A stretch of DNA of 64,000 nucleotides from Candidatus Helarchaeota archaeon (GCA_013375355.1 JABXJV010000057.1:10723-74722), one strand, 5' to 3'; positions 18,136 through 27,429 are shown, counted from the stretch's first letter. Notes: a model not told the origin generated them from the sequence alone. Numbers and translations: made by a program.

Positions 18136-18573
18136 ATGAGCAAAAAATTCAATCCCCGCATTGTTGCATTTCTTTGCAACTGGTGTGGATATGCGGGGGC
18201 TGATCTGGCAGGAGTAAGCCGGTTTCAATATCCTCCTACTATCCGTATTATTCGGGTAATGTGTTCAGGTAGGATTCAACCTTCATTTGTTCTTGAATCA
18301 TTTGAAAAAGGAGCAGACGGAGTATTGGTATGCGGATGACATATTGGAGATTGTCATTATATTCATGGGAACGAATACGCGAAGGAAAGAATTGAAATGA
18401 CTAAAAGTTTACTTGAGACTGTTGGAATTAATCCAAAGAGATTACGTCTCGAATGGATTTCTGCAGCTGAAGGACAAAAGTTTGCGTCTTTAATACATGA
18501 ATTTACCAAAGATATCAAACAATTAGGACCATTTACTACCAAAAATAAAAAGATTGAAATAAAAAATCAATAG
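18136..18573 (+). CDS. mvhD: MvhD/VhuD-like selenoprotein (UGA at 18337 read as Sec)
   Basis: 145 residues if the in-frame TGA at 18337-18339 is read as selenocysteine. Up to it the frame encodes [22 protein letters not shown] and DGVLVCG; straight after it continues [17 protein letters not shown] and ends at TAG 18573. MvhD/VhuD has exactly the motif CG(C/U)HxGDCHY there, and Sec is known at this residue in methanogens. MvhD passes electrons from hydrogenase or formate dehydrogenase through its [2Fe-2S] cluster to HdrA, so its place downstream of hdrA is expected. A hairpin 52 bases past the stop may be its SECIS. selD is in the same window. Confidence 0.92.
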
Positions 18574-18624
18574 TTTAATAAAGTTGGATGATTTGCATTT
18601 GAAAAATTAATAGATGTGATGAGA

Positions 18625-18637
18625 TGGCTGCAAGCCA
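18625..18637 (+). promoter_or_regulatory. candidate SECIS hairpin in the mvhD 3' UTR
   Basis: TGGCT-GCA-AGCCA, a 5-bp stem with a GCA loop, 52 bases past the mvhD stop on the coding strand. The same hairpin with one compensated pair (TGTCT-GCA-AGACA) lies 59 bases past the selD stop, and nothing else joins these genes except a UGA codon. AATAGA occurs shortly upstream of both. It does not fit the textbook methanogen SECIS consensus, so I call it by association only. Confidence 0.5.
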
Positions 18638-18765
18638 AACTTTAAATCTAGTATTATATTTTTTGTTCGTTTTTTCATTTATCCCATTAGTATAAGAATT
18701 AAAATTTATTAACAAATTTACTTTTTTTAAAATAAAGACTCTTTGAAAATTCAAAGTTGATTTAA

Positions 18766-19968
18766 ATGAGTGAAATCAAGATAAATTGGAAGGGACATCT
18801 TGAAAAATATCAGACTGCTATGGAGGAACTTAATCTAGATTTTTGTGTGCTTACAAGAGTTAAATCATTGACTTATTTACATGGAGCATTTGTTCCTTGG
18901 AGAAGTGCTATATTTTTACCTAAAATGGGTGCGGGAGAACCAATTTTATATACCGTTCTTTTAGATGTAGAACGCTGCAAGGCAGAGGGACAATTAAAAG
19001 TTGATGGTTGGGGTCCTATGAAAGGCTTCTATTTAGAAAAGAAGATTCAAAAGGTAGCGAAGAAGGCAGGAGTATATAATCCTAAAGGATCACCTCCAAG
19101 AATTGGTGTAGAGCTTGGTCAAGATATTTGTATAAGTGGCGGAATGCTGCAGTACACTGAAGCCGAGCTCATTAAAAAGGTCTTTCCGGGGTGCGAATTT
19201 GTTGATTTTAATGAAAAAATTGAACAGATTCAGTTTATAAAAGAGCCTGAAGAAATTGCTATGTTACGAAAAGCAAGTGAGATCACAGATATTGGGCAGG
19301 AAGCTGTAAAAAAAGAACTAAGTGAAAGACCCTCTGGAAAAGTATTTACTGAGAACGAAATTGCTGGAATTGGAACAAAAGCTATGCGAGATGCTGGAAG
19401 CAATTGGGAATGGACTTTCACAGGTGCTCAAGAAATTGGTTCGGGTTACCGTGCAAGTTACATTTGGGGAGGTTGTACACCAGCAACAAATAAAAAAATT
19501 AAAGAAGGCGAGTCTTTACTCGTAGACCTTCATAGCGAATATGGATGTTATTTAGGAGATCTGAGTCACAATTACGTACTTGGTAAGTGTTCGTCAGAAT
19601 TAAAAAAATTTAACGAAATTTATGAACAACTATGTTATACACTAATAGATAACATGGTCCCTGGAAAAACATTTGGTGAATGCTTTCAAGAAGTTTCTAA
19701 AGTGGCTAATTCGGCGGGACATTCAAGCGAGCTTTTTCTGGCCACGGGGCATGGATTAGGTGTGATAGGTAGCGAATCATGGCCAATTATTACGTTTGGA
19801 AAAGAGTGGGGCAAAATGGAATTCGTACCCGGAATGGTTGAAGTTGCAGCAATAGTTTTTAACAAGCCAGGTCTAGGTGGATTGCGATTAGAGGCTCCAA
19901 CTCTTATCACGAATAAAGGTGCTGATGTACTCCCAAAAACACCTTTTGAAGTCGATTATGTTAAATAA
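18766..19968 (+). CDS. M24-family peptidase (creatinase/Xaa-Pro peptidase-like)
   Basis: 400 residues. N-terminal creatinase-type domain to about 165, then a pita-bread metallopeptidase domain. Candidate metal ligands: LLVDLHSEYGC (Asp), LGDLSHNYVLG (Asp), ATGHGLGVIG (His), the Glu in GMVEVAAIVF and the Glu in RLEAPTLIT. Usual members cut Xaa-Pro bonds or break down small guanidino compounds; the VDLH and LEAP variants suggest an unusual substrate. ATG 18766; AT-rich upstream. Its last 27 codons are echoed at 22752-22837, showing that a paralogue once stood downstream. Confidence 0.88.
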   Translation: MSEIKINWKGHLEKYQTAMEELNLDFCVLTRVKSLTYLHGAFVPWRSAIFLPKMGAGEPILYTVLLDVERCKAEGQLKVDGWGPMKGFYLEKKIQKVAKKAGVYNPKGSPPRIGVELGQDICISGGMLQYTEAELIKKVFPGCEFVDFNEKIEQIQFIKEPEEIAMLRKASEITDIGQEAVKKELSERPSGKVFTENEIAGIGTKAMRDAGSNWEWTFTGAQEIGSGYRASYIWGGCTPATNKKIKEGESLLVDLHSEYGCYLGDLSHNYVLGKCSSELKKFNEIYEQLCYTLIDNMVPGKTFGECFQEVSKVANSAGHSSELFLATGHGLGVIGSESWPIITFGKEWGKMEFVPGMVEVAAIVFNKPGLGGLRLEAPTLITNKGADVLPKTPFEVDYVK

Positions 19969-20244
19969 TTTTATATAAATTACCAACTTTTTTCCTCTTT
20001 GATTTTTTTGATTATAATTATTTTTTTTGAATTTGTTATTGATACTATCCAAGATAGACAGTTTTTTTCCTACACTTTTAAATTATATCAATATTTTTTA
20101 ACTCTTTATATTTTTAAATTATAGTTTGCGCAAAATCCCTTCTTTATATATGGAAAAATATATACATTGCGCATTTCATAATATATATTGAATAAATGTT
20201 TGATTTGAAGCACCTTTTCTTATAATAAATTAAGTTGTAAAAAA
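19969..20244. other. AT-rich gap before the homing-endonuclease pair
   Basis: 276 bases with long T runs; no gene or relic of the M24 N-terminus seen on either strand. Probably contains the left boundary of the inserted endonuclease genes and their promoter. Confidence 0.4.
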
Positions 20245-21528
20245 ATGAAGTTTAACAATAAAACAAATGAAGGACTCTTAAACTATTTCCAAAAATTAGC
20301 TAAATCCAAAGATGGAAAATTATTATCTACTAAATTCCTTGGAATGACCAAACCTCATCACTGGTATTGTAATAAACATGATTATGATTGGTGGGCAAAA
20401 CCAACTAATTTAATAGATTACCCATCTAAAAAGGGTAATTGGTGTCCAAAATGTGGACATCAAAAAATGAGAAATAAGTTAATGAGGTATACAATTAAAG
20501 ACATGCAAGAATTAGCTGCTTCTAAACCAGGGGGTGGATGGTTTTTATCAAATAAATATGAAGGTGTTAATAGATACCATATTTGGAAATGTGGAGCTTG
20601 TGGGCATGAATGGCAAGCTAAACCAAATTATATAATTGGTAAGCCTTCAAGACCAAATGGTTCTTGGTGTCCAGAATGTGCTAATGGAAAAGCTGAAAGA
20701 ATTTGCAGAGCTTTTTTTGAAGAAATTTTTAGAAAGAAATTTCATAAAGAAAAAAATTTGGATTGGTTAAAAGAAAAGAGGCTTCATCTTGATGGTTATA
20801 ATGAAATACTAAAGATTGCATTCGAAACGCAAGGAGTTCAACACTTTAAGTTCCACTCTTTTTTTCACAATAGCGATAAAGAAGAATTTGAAAAACAAAT
20901 AGAAAATGACAAATATAAGAAACAACTGTGTGAAAAGAATGGAATAATTCTTATAGAAGTTGATTATCAAGTCGAATTCGCGAAAATGGAGGAATATATA
21001 AGAAGGAAATGCTTAGAGAGAGGTATAAACCTTCCTAAACAATCGAAAAAAATCGATTGGAGAGAATTTAATATTAAAATTCCTCAGAAAATTAAGGAAT
21101 TACAAGATTTAGCGAAAAAGAGGGAAGGAAAATTATTATCAATACGATTTTTTGGAGAGTTAGTTCCTTTACTTTGGCATTGCAATAAACATGATTATAA
21201 TTGGTGGGCAACACCTAGTGAAATTCGTGGAAAACCCTCAAGACCAAATGGGACTTGGTGTCCAAAATGTGGTAAAGAGAGATTTAATAATTTTTTAGAC
21301 AAAAGAAGGAACAAATATTTAGAAAATACAAAGCAAATTGTGGAAAAATATAGTATTACAATAATATCAAGAGATTACAAAAATAAGATGACGCCTCTTA
21401 AATTAAAATGTAATAGCTGTGGAAACGAATGGATAGATTTTCGGGCTAATATACTAGAAAAAGTCAAAAGGGATACTTTTAGATGCCTTAATTGTAATCC
21501 AGAAAAAATAGTTGAGAATGGAGGTTGA
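20245..21528 (+). CDS. zinc-ribbon/VSR-like nuclease, probable homing endonuclease
   Basis: 427 residues. Three or four zinc-ribbon units alternate with conserved tryptophans (HWYCNKHDYDWWAKP; NWCPKCG; WKCGACGHEW; SWCPECA; WHCNKHDYNWWATP), a pattern of DNA-binding treble-clef repeats in mobile nucleases. Between units two and three, about residues 150-245, lies a VSR/EDxHD-like nuclease core: LHLDGYN, then IAFETQGVQHF, then EKNGIILIEVD. The Asp, Glu and Gln there fit a PD-(D/E)xK-like active site. It is followed by a LAGLIDADG gene with near overlap. The pair sits between an intact M24 gene and the tail of another, so it is an insertion. Target sequence unknown. Confidence 0.8.
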   Translation: MKFNNKTNEGLLNYFQKLAKSKDGKLLSTKFLGMTKPHHWYCNKHDYDWWAKPTNLIDYPSKKGNWCPKCGHQKMRNKLMRYTIKDMQELAASKPGGGWFLSNKYEGVNRYHIWKCGACGHEWQAKPNYIIGKPSRPNGSWCPECANGKAERICRAFFEEIFRKKFHKEKNLDWLKEKRLHLDGYNEILKIAFETQGVQHFKFHSFFHNSDKEEFEKQIENDKYKKQLCEKNGIILIEVDYQVEFAKMEEYIRRKCLERGINLPKQSKKIDWREFNIKIPQKIKELQDLAKKREGKLLSIRFFGELVPLLWHCNKHDYNWWATPSEIRGKPSRPNGTWCPKCGKERFNNFLDKRRNKYLENTKQIVEKYSITIISRDYKNKMTPLKLKCNSCGNEWIDFRANILEKVKRDTFRCLNCNPEKIVENGG

Positions 21529-21530
21529 AT

Positions 21531-22556
21531 ATGTCAGGACGAAACACAAAACATTACAGGATAAAATTTATTGATGAAAGTAGAAAAAAATTTTTTCACC
21601 AATTGACCAAGAAAACCTCATTTAAACAACTATCAAAGAAACTAAATATCCCTATCAACAATTTTTATAATTATAAATCTGGAATATCGACAACACCTGA
21701 GCCACTATTTAATTTAGGTCTTAAACTTATCGACAAATCTAAAAATGACTTTGAATTTCAAGTACTATTACCAAATTGGGGTTGTAGTAAGGGGGCTAAA
21801 CTTGCAAATGTAACTCCTTCTAAAAGAGAACAAAGTCGAATTCATTTTAGTCGTATAATGAAACAAAAATGGAAATCAAAAGAGTTTCAAGAAAGCAGAT
21901 ATAAACCAATAAAAGAACAAGGGGAAATGACAATCGAAAAAATAAGAATCATTAGTCATATGCTTTTTGATGGTTCTGTCAATAATAGAAAAGGAAATAA
22001 TTACTTTAGATTTATCTGTTCATCACCAAAAGTAATCGAGCTGTTTATCAATGATGTAAAAACTGTCTACGGACTTGAAAATAATGGAATATTTGATGAA
22101 AACAGTAAAAATTGTGTATCGATCAATTACAATTCAATTTTAGCTATTCAAGATTTAATGAAATATGCACCATCTTACAGTTGTAAATCAAATAAAATTC
22201 AAGTTCCAGAAGTTATAAAGTCCGGTCCTTCCGAATTTAAGCGTGAGTTTCTTAGATGTTTTTGGGATGATGATGGTGGTATAACTGTTTCAAAAAAATA
22301 TAAGAGATTTTGGCTTATAGGGTCTCAAAAAAATCTGAAATTCTTATATGAAATAGGAAAAATTCATGATCATTTTAATATCAATTATTTAATCAATGAC
22401 AAATATTACCATTTATTAATCGTAAGAAAAAAAGATAAGAAGAATTTTTTAAGGAAAATTGGATTCCTAGAAGGCAGTCTTGTTACGAGAGGACTGTGTA
22501 AAGGATTGGAGAAAAATTTTTTATTAAAGGAACTTAATTTGGGAATATTTCCATGA
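21531..22556 (+). CDS. LAGLIDADG homing endonuclease
   Basis: 341 residues from ATG 21531, six bases after GGAGG; a TTG at 21525 overlapping the previous stop is also possible. An N-terminal HTH-like part (FKQLSKKLNIPINNFYNYKSG) precedes two LAGLIDADG helices: IISHMLFDGSVN near 145 and LRCFWDDDGGIT near 240, each with an acidic residue for metal binding, so it should act as a monomer. Translationally linked to the preceding VSR-like nuclease. Two unrelated homing nucleases in one operon is unusual. No intein or group I intron hallmarks seen around it. Confidence 0.85.
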   Translation: MSGRNTKHYRIKFIDESRKKFFHQLTKKTSFKQLSKKLNIPINNFYNYKSGISTTPEPLFNLGLKLIDKSKNDFEFQVLLPNWGCSKGAKLANVTPSKREQSRIHFSRIMKQKWKSKEFQESRYKPIKEQGEMTIEKIRIISHMLFDGSVNNRKGNNYFRFICSSPKVIELFINDVKTVYGLENNGIFDENSKNCVSINYNSILAIQDLMKYAPSYSCKSNKIQVPEVIKSGPSEFKREFLRCFWDDDGGITVSKKYKRFWLIGSQKNLKFLYEIGKIHDHFNINYLINDKYYHLLIVRKKDKKNFLRKIGFLEGSLVTRGLCKGLEKNFLLKELNLGIFP

Positions 22557-22751
22557 CGAATTTAAAAATGAAAACAATATCTAATATAAGTTAAATTAGG
22601 TATGAAATTATGGATTTTAATAAAAAATATAAAAAAATATCTATTAAATCTGAGAAGGCAGCAATTAAAGAATTATATGACCAATATGGATTTTTTAATT
22701 TTCAAATTCACAATAATGGGTTTATAGAGAAACTTGTATTAATGGATAAAA

Positions 22752-22837
22752 ACATCACGCTAGAATCTCCAACTCTGGTTACTAATAAAGTTGCAGAAGT
22801 GCTTCCTAAGACACCATTTGAAGTGGATTATGTTTAG
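22752..22837 (+). pseudogene. fossil 3' end of an M24 peptidase paralogue
   Basis: Encodes ITLESPTLVTNKVAEVL and then PKTPFEVDYV-stop, against LRLEAPTLITNKGADVL and PKTPFEVDYVK-stop of the intact M24 gene ending at 19968. Nucleotides differ at roughly a fifth of positions, so this is the tail of a diverged paralogue rather than a recent copy. A 75-codon open frame from ATG 22610 includes it, but its first 47 codons are unlike M24. The homing-endonuclease operon ends about 195 bases upstream, so the insertion probably destroyed this gene. Confidence 0.85.
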
Positions 22838-22856
22838 TATTCTTTACAATTTTGTA

Positions 22857-24137
22857 TCAAAAATCCGACCAAAGATAAAGAATAATTTCTTTTATAAAAG
22901 ATTTAACATCTCTCATTCTAATAGATTCATTAACTCCATGAGAGTTTGATGAAATGTTTGCTACGCCTCTCATTATAATATTACTAGTAACCTGATTTAC
23001 AAAACCCATATCAGTAGAACCAGAGATACCTAGGTATCTTATTTTTTCAGGTTGAACACCATGAACTTTACAAATAACTTTTAGTATTTTTTTACTAACT
23101 TTTGAATCTGGATCTGTTCGAAATGGAGGGTATCCTTTAAAATATTTTGTGTTCACATTCTTTAATGAACTTTGAGTCCTACCTTTTTCAATAGCTTCAA
23201 CAATCTCATTCTTTACATCTTCAAAATTTTCATCAGGAATAAACCTCCGGTTCACGACAAATGAGCATTTATCAGGAACAATATTTGATTTTACACCTCC
23301 ATGAATAATATCTATGTTGAACATTGGTGACATCATTCTTCTAGTGGGATCATCTTGCCTAGGAATCCCTGGAATAGTTTTACTTTGTCTCTTTTCTGTA
23401 ATTTTTTTCAATTTCATTAATTCATTTAAAATTGGAATAGATTGTTCTATAGCATTAATTCCCATAAAGTTCATTCCTGAATGACAGCTTATACCTATAC
23501 CTTCAACTTCTACATTTAAAGCGCCTGCAGCACCTATCGGTATCACATTTTCTTGAGCACCTTCCATACAAAAAAACTCGCTATTTTTCTCTATATAACC
23601 TTTTTCAGTTAAATATTTAACGCCAGGATAACTACCGATCTCCTCGTCCGTACATAATAAGATTTTTATGTTATATTTTGATTCTAAATTTAGTTGGGTT
23701 AATAATTCTAAAGCCAAGATCAAACATACAATGGTTCCTTTCATATCGGAGGTTCCACGACCATAAATCTTTCCCCTTTTAGTGACTGTGGCGACAAATG
23801 GGTCATATCTCCATTTTTTCTTATCTTCAACAGGAACTACATCCATATGAGCATAAAAATTAAGATCCTGATTTTTTCCCATATCCCTATAGGCAACTAA
23901 ATTTACTCTCTCACCCTCGAGAGGTAATGGTATTCCCTTTAATTTGGAACTTGGGACTACTACTTTTTCTAACGAAAAACCAAGATTCTTTAAATATGGA
24001 CCGACTGTATCGACAAATATTTCATAATTTTTGCCTGGTGGAACTGATGTATCTATTGAAATTAACTCGTTCATTAATGAACCTATTCTGGATTCATCAA
24101 TTTTATCTACTTCTTCGAAAATATTACTAATTTCCAT
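22857..24137 (-). CDS. M20-family metallopeptidase (ArgE/DapE-like)
   Basis: 426 residues from ATG 24137 (GTG at 24146 is an alternative). Metal-binding motifs in order: YAHMDVVP (His), YGRGTSDMKG (bridging Asp), LCTDEEIGSYPG (catalytic Glu pair), MEGAQE (Glu) and NSHGVNESI (His). A dimerisation domain lies between about 200 and 310. The family hydrolyses N-acyl amino acids, succinyl-diaminopimelate or dipeptides with two zinc ions; the substrate here is not clear. Single gene on the minus strand, 100 bases from a divergent methyltransferase gene. Confidence 0.9.
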   Translation of the reverse strand: MEISNIFEEVDKIDESRIGSLMNELISIDTSVPPGKNYEIFVDTVGPYLKNLGFSLEKVVVPSSKLKGIPLPLEGERVNLVAYRDMGKNQDLNFYAHMDVVPVEDKKKWRYDPFVATVTKRGKIYGRGTSDMKGTIVCLILALELLTQLNLESKYNIKILLCTDEEIGSYPGVKYLTEKGYIEKNSEFFCMEGAQENVIPIGAAGALNVEVEGIGISCHSGMNFMGINAIEQSIPILNELMKLKKITEKRQSKTIPGIPRQDDPTRRMMSPMFNIDIIHGGVKSNIVPDKCSFVVNRRFIPDENFEDVKNEIVEAIEKGRTQSSLKNVNTKYFKGYPPFRTDPDSKVSKKILKVICKVHGVQPEKIRYLGISGSTDMGFVNQVTSNIIMRGVANISSNSHGVNESIRMRDVKSFIKEIILYLWSDF

Positions 24138-24237
24138 TAAAAACACTCATTAATAATTTGATTAATAACTTTAAAGCTCAAAACAAATTTATTTACATTT
24201 TTGATTTGATTATTAATTAATAATTCCAGTGATTTAA

Positions 24238-25176
24238 ATGAATCCAAAAGACGAACTTGCAGAGAGACCTAATTTCGATGTTTATGTTAGTGGTATGAAT
24301 GCTACAGTGCGAATGAAATGGAATGATATAGAAAAATATATCATACCTGGGAGAATTATTGATGTGGGTTGTGGGACAGGTGAGTTAACGAAAATTATTG
24401 CGAAAAAATTTCTTAATTCTCAAGTTATAGGAATTGATATATCTGATTATTTCGTTCAATTATCACGGAAAAACACAAAGGCTTTAGAGAATGTAGAAAT
24501 ACAGAAGTGTGATATTGTTACCAAAAAATTTGAACCAAATTCCATTACAACAAAATTATTCTCTTCTGTTATCCATGAATTAGCATCCTATAAAGGTTAT
24601 AATAGAGAAATTCCTAAAAAAGTAATAAAAGGTTCATTTAAAGAACTTAAACCAGGTGGCAGGATTATTATCAGAGATGGTGTAAGTCCAGGGGATTATA
24701 GAATTTATATGTGGCTTAATGATAAAAATGGAATAAATGAGTTGGATCATGAGAAAAACAAAAAACTAAATTTCAAAGATTTAAGCACAGAAGCTCGTTT
24801 TATACGATTCTGTATGCAGTTCAAGGGTAAAGAATGGGATTATAAAACAACCAAGATTGATAATAAAAAATTATACATAATGGATGCACACTTTGCCCAT
24901 GAATTTATGAGTAAGAAAGAATATGTGGAAAATTGGGATGTTGAAGCTCTTGAGGAATTTGGTATCTTTACTATTGAAGAATATAAACATATTCTTGAAC
25001 AAGTAGGATTCGATGCAGTTGAGATTAAAATTTACAAAAATCCTTGGATTGTAAAAAATTGGTATGAACATAAACTAAAACTCTTTAAATGCGAGAATGG
25101 GAAACTGGAGGAGGTAGATTATTTCCCCACGAATATTGTTATTGTAGGGGAAAAACCCAAGCTAGCCACCAATTAG
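24238..25176 (+). CDS. class I SAM-dependent methyltransferase
   Basis: 312 residues. Motif I IIDVGCGTGELTK at about 39 and the acidic end of strand 2 (VIGIDIS) bind S-adenosylmethionine; ELKPGGRIIIRDGV at about 140 is the post-II region. A C-terminal half of about 150 residues follows with no motif I know. The substrate cannot be told; nearby genes do not point to a pathway. ATG 24238, probably leaderless. Confidence 0.85.
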   Translation: MNPKDELAERPNFDVYVSGMNATVRMKWNDIEKYIIPGRIIDVGCGTGELTKIIAKKFLNSQVIGIDISDYFVQLSRKNTKALENVEIQKCDIVTKKFEPNSITTKLFSSVIHELASYKGYNREIPKKVIKGSFKELKPGGRIIIRDGVSPGDYRIYMWLNDKNGINELDHEKNKKLNFKDLSTEARFIRFCMQFKGKEWDYKTTKIDNKKLYIMDAHFAHEFMSKKEYVENWDVEALEEFGIFTIEEYKHILEQVGFDAVEIKIYKNPWIVKNWYEHKLKLFKCENGKLEEVDYFPTNIVIVGEKPKLATN

Positions 25177-25238
25177 AGAAAAATTAGTGTTATGAATATC
25201 AAATTTTAAATTAAAAAAAAAGATAAAAAAAAATAATT

Positions 25239-25724
25239 CTAGATTCCTTTTTTTGCCTTTTGCAAAGCTATAATTTCTAAGACCAATACAACGCCTGCTA
25301 AAACAAAAGTGACAATCGCTCTAACCATACTGAAATTGAGATCTCTGATAGTAGCTGGAGTAGTCAATATGACTAAAAATTGGCTATATGGATCATCTGA
25401 AAACAAAATAAGTAAAAATAGAGTATTCATTGGAACCCGTGCCATAGTCATTACTATATCTACCACATTCCCAATTTCCGATCCAATAAGAAGCCCAATT
25501 GCCCCCATTCCGACTCCAAAACCAGCCCTGAAGATATCTTCGCTATCCCAGACACCACTCATCAACATTAGGATTCCTGCATTGATTGTCAATATTACAC
25601 CGAAATACCTAAGAAGTCCCACGACTCTAGGAGCATATTCATATACTGGAAAAAAAATTAATGCAACACCAATACACGCTGTGATTATTCCAAATGTAAA
25701 AGTATCTTGATTTTCTATTGCCAT
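25239..25724 (-). CDS. small integral membrane protein
   Basis: 161 residues with about five hydrophobic segments (near 10-27, 37-58, 68-88, 95-118 and 132-153). Glycine-rich second and third segments (FGVGMGAIGLLIGSEIG) allow tight helix packing. DUF373-type multi-pass proteins look similar, but I do not assign a family. Start ATG 25724. Followed convergently by the methyltransferase gene. Confidence 0.7.
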   Translation of the reverse strand: MAIENQDTFTFGIITACIGVALIFFPVYEYAPRVVGLLRYFGVILTINAGILMLMSGVWDSEDIFRAGFGVGMGAIGLLIGSEIGNVVDIVMTMARVPMNTLFLLILFSDDPYSQFLVILTTPATIRDLNFSMVRAIVTFVLAGVVLVLEIIALQKAKKGI

Positions 25725-25811
25725 ATGATGCTCTCCATTATAAATTACAATATAATAATAATCTTATTTATTATAAAACTTTTTTTTAAATTAATTCTTG
25801 TGTTAAACATT

Positions 25812-26120
25812 TTAAAACGTCTCTTCTACATCCCAATCCAAAATTTGATATTCATTTTTAATTTCTTTAATGTTTAGATTTATAACTGTTTCTTCCTCTG
25901 GTGTCCATTCAATACTCCATCGTGCTATTATTTTTGGTGGGTCAAGATAGATATTCCATTCACCAACGCACCAGATATCCTTCTGAATTTTCCCTTTTCT
26001 TCCCTTAACTGAATCTTCATTTAATGGTAAACCGCTCAATAATGAATTATTCTTATTTTCTTGGATAAACCTAATAATACAGTTTTCAACAAGATCTAAA
26101 TTCGGAACTTTTTCTCTCAT
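25812..26120 (-). CDS. hypothetical small protein
   Basis: 102 residues, soluble, with a run of aromatic residues (IWCVGEWNIYLDPP; ARWSIEWTPEEET) suggesting a small beta-rich fold. No family recognised. ATG 26120. Divergent from the PLP-lyase operon, 115 bases away. Confidence 0.6.
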   Translation of the reverse strand: MREKVPNLDLVENCIIRFIQENKNNSLLSGLPLNEDSVKGRKGKIQKDIWCVGEWNIYLDPPKIIARWSIEWTPEEETVINLNIKEIKNEYQILDWDVEETF

Positions 26121-26235
26121 TTTATTTCTTCTATATTTTATTTATTCTACAAAATTTTTTAACACATAATCAATATATGTCATTTACATAAAAGCAAATT
26201 CCAAAATAACAAAGATAAGATTAAGAGGCATTAAA

Positions 26236-27423
26236 ATGGAAAAGAAGAAGTTTAAGTTTTTACGTGGATTTGCCACAAGAGCAATTCATTCTACGATACC
26301 TAAAGAAGAGGAAAGTCGTCCCATTACAACACCTATATATCAAACTACATCATTTGATGTAAAAGATGCGTTTATAAAACAGATTAGCCCTAAATATATT
26401 TATACAAGGGGAGGCAATCCAACATTACATGAATTGGAAATAAAGCTCGCAAATTTAGAAAATGGTGATATAGGCGAGACTTTTGCCTCAGGAATGGGTG
26501 CTATATCTACGACTGTTCTTTCAATTGCCAAAAAAGGGGATGAAATAATTGCTGACTATGAGCTTTACGGAGGTACTCAAGGTCTGTTTAATAATATTCT
26601 TTCAAAATGTGGAATTAAAGTTAATTATGTAGATATGACAAATTATGATGCGATATTAGAAACAATTAATGATAAAACCAAATTAATTTACGTCGAAACT
26701 CCCGCAAATCCAACTTTGAAGATAACAGATTTAGAAGAACTCTCAAAAATTGCGAAAGAGAAAAAAATAACTACTGTTACAGATAATACATTCAATAGTC
26801 CTCATAATTTACGCCCATTAGAGTATGGCATAAATTTTGTAGTTCACTCTCTTACAAAATTTATTGGAGGTCATGGAGACGCTTTAGGAGGTGCGACAGT
26901 ATCAAAAAGAAGCGATTTCAGACTCATGACCGAAATTAAGAGAAACGCACACGGCATGGGAGCTTGTTTATCACCTTTTAATGCTTTTTTATTTCTTAGA
27001 GGTTTAAAGACTTTAGAAATTAGAATGAAACGACATAATTATAATGCAACAGAATTAGCCAAAGCCCTTGAAGAAAGAACTGATAAAATCGAAAAAGTTA
27101 TTTATCCTGGCTTACCTAGTCACCCGCAATACGAATTAGCTAAAAAACAAATGGATGGTTTTGGTTGTATAGTCAGTTTTTATTTGAAGAAAGGTAGTAA
27201 TGTGCAAAAATTCCTTAGAGGTTTGGAAATTCCGCATTACACAGTTAGCCTTGGGGATGCGGATACTTTAATTGAAGACCCATATAATCTAACGCATTTT
27301 TCTGTCCCATATAAAGTAAAAAAGATGATTGGAATTACTAAATATATGATACGAGTGAGTGTTGGTCTAGAAAACGTGGAAGATTTAATAGATGATTTTA
27401 ATAATTCATTAGATTCACTTTGA
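26236..27423 (+). CDS. Cys/Met-metabolism PLP enzyme (methionine gamma-lyase-like)
   Basis: 395 residues. Typical fold-type I sequence: RPITTPIYQTTSF at the N-terminus, YTRGGNPT, ASGMGAIST, VTDNTFNSPHNLRPL with the Asp that binds the pyridine nitrogen, and VVHSLTKFIGGHGD with the PLP lysine. The C-terminus has IRVSVGLENVEDLIDD. Members include cystathionine gamma-synthase, cystathionine gamma-lyase and methionine gamma-lyase; sequence alone does not decide. ATG 26236 after AAGAGG. The WD40 gene starts six bases after its stop, so they are co-transcribed. Confidence 0.92.
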   Translation: MEKKKFKFLRGFATRAIHSTIPKEEESRPITTPIYQTTSFDVKDAFIKQISPKYIYTRGGNPTLHELEIKLANLENGDIGETFASGMGAISTTVLSIAKKGDEIIADYELYGGTQGLFNNILSKCGIKVNYVDMTNYDAILETINDKTKLIYVETPANPTLKITDLEELSKIAKEKKITTVTDNTFNSPHNLRPLEYGINFVVHSLTKFIGGHGDALGGATVSKRSDFRLMTEIKRNAHGMGACLSPFNAFLFLRGLKTLEIRMKRHNYNATELAKALEERTDKIEKVIYPGLPSHPQYELAKKQMDGFGCIVSFYLKKGSNVQKFLRGLEIPHYTVSLGDADTLIEDPYNLTHFSVPYKVKKMIGITKYMIRVSVGLENVEDLIDDFNNSLDSL

Positions 27424-27429
27424 GACATA

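Noticed and set aside
18136..18339. A complete 67-residue protein ending at TGA 18337
   Set aside because: MvhD similarity continues in the same frame right after the TGA (HIGDCHY), so it is a Sec codon, not an end or a frameshift.
18585..18641. A eukaryote-type SECIS formed by AGTTGG, ATGA and CCAAACT
   Set aside because: ATGA follows a possible helix, but the matching GA on the 3' side is missing, and selD has no equivalent.
22610..22837. A 75-residue gene
   Set aside because: Only its 3' part is recognisable and it equals the M24 tail; better read as a relic, although a short expressed product is possible.
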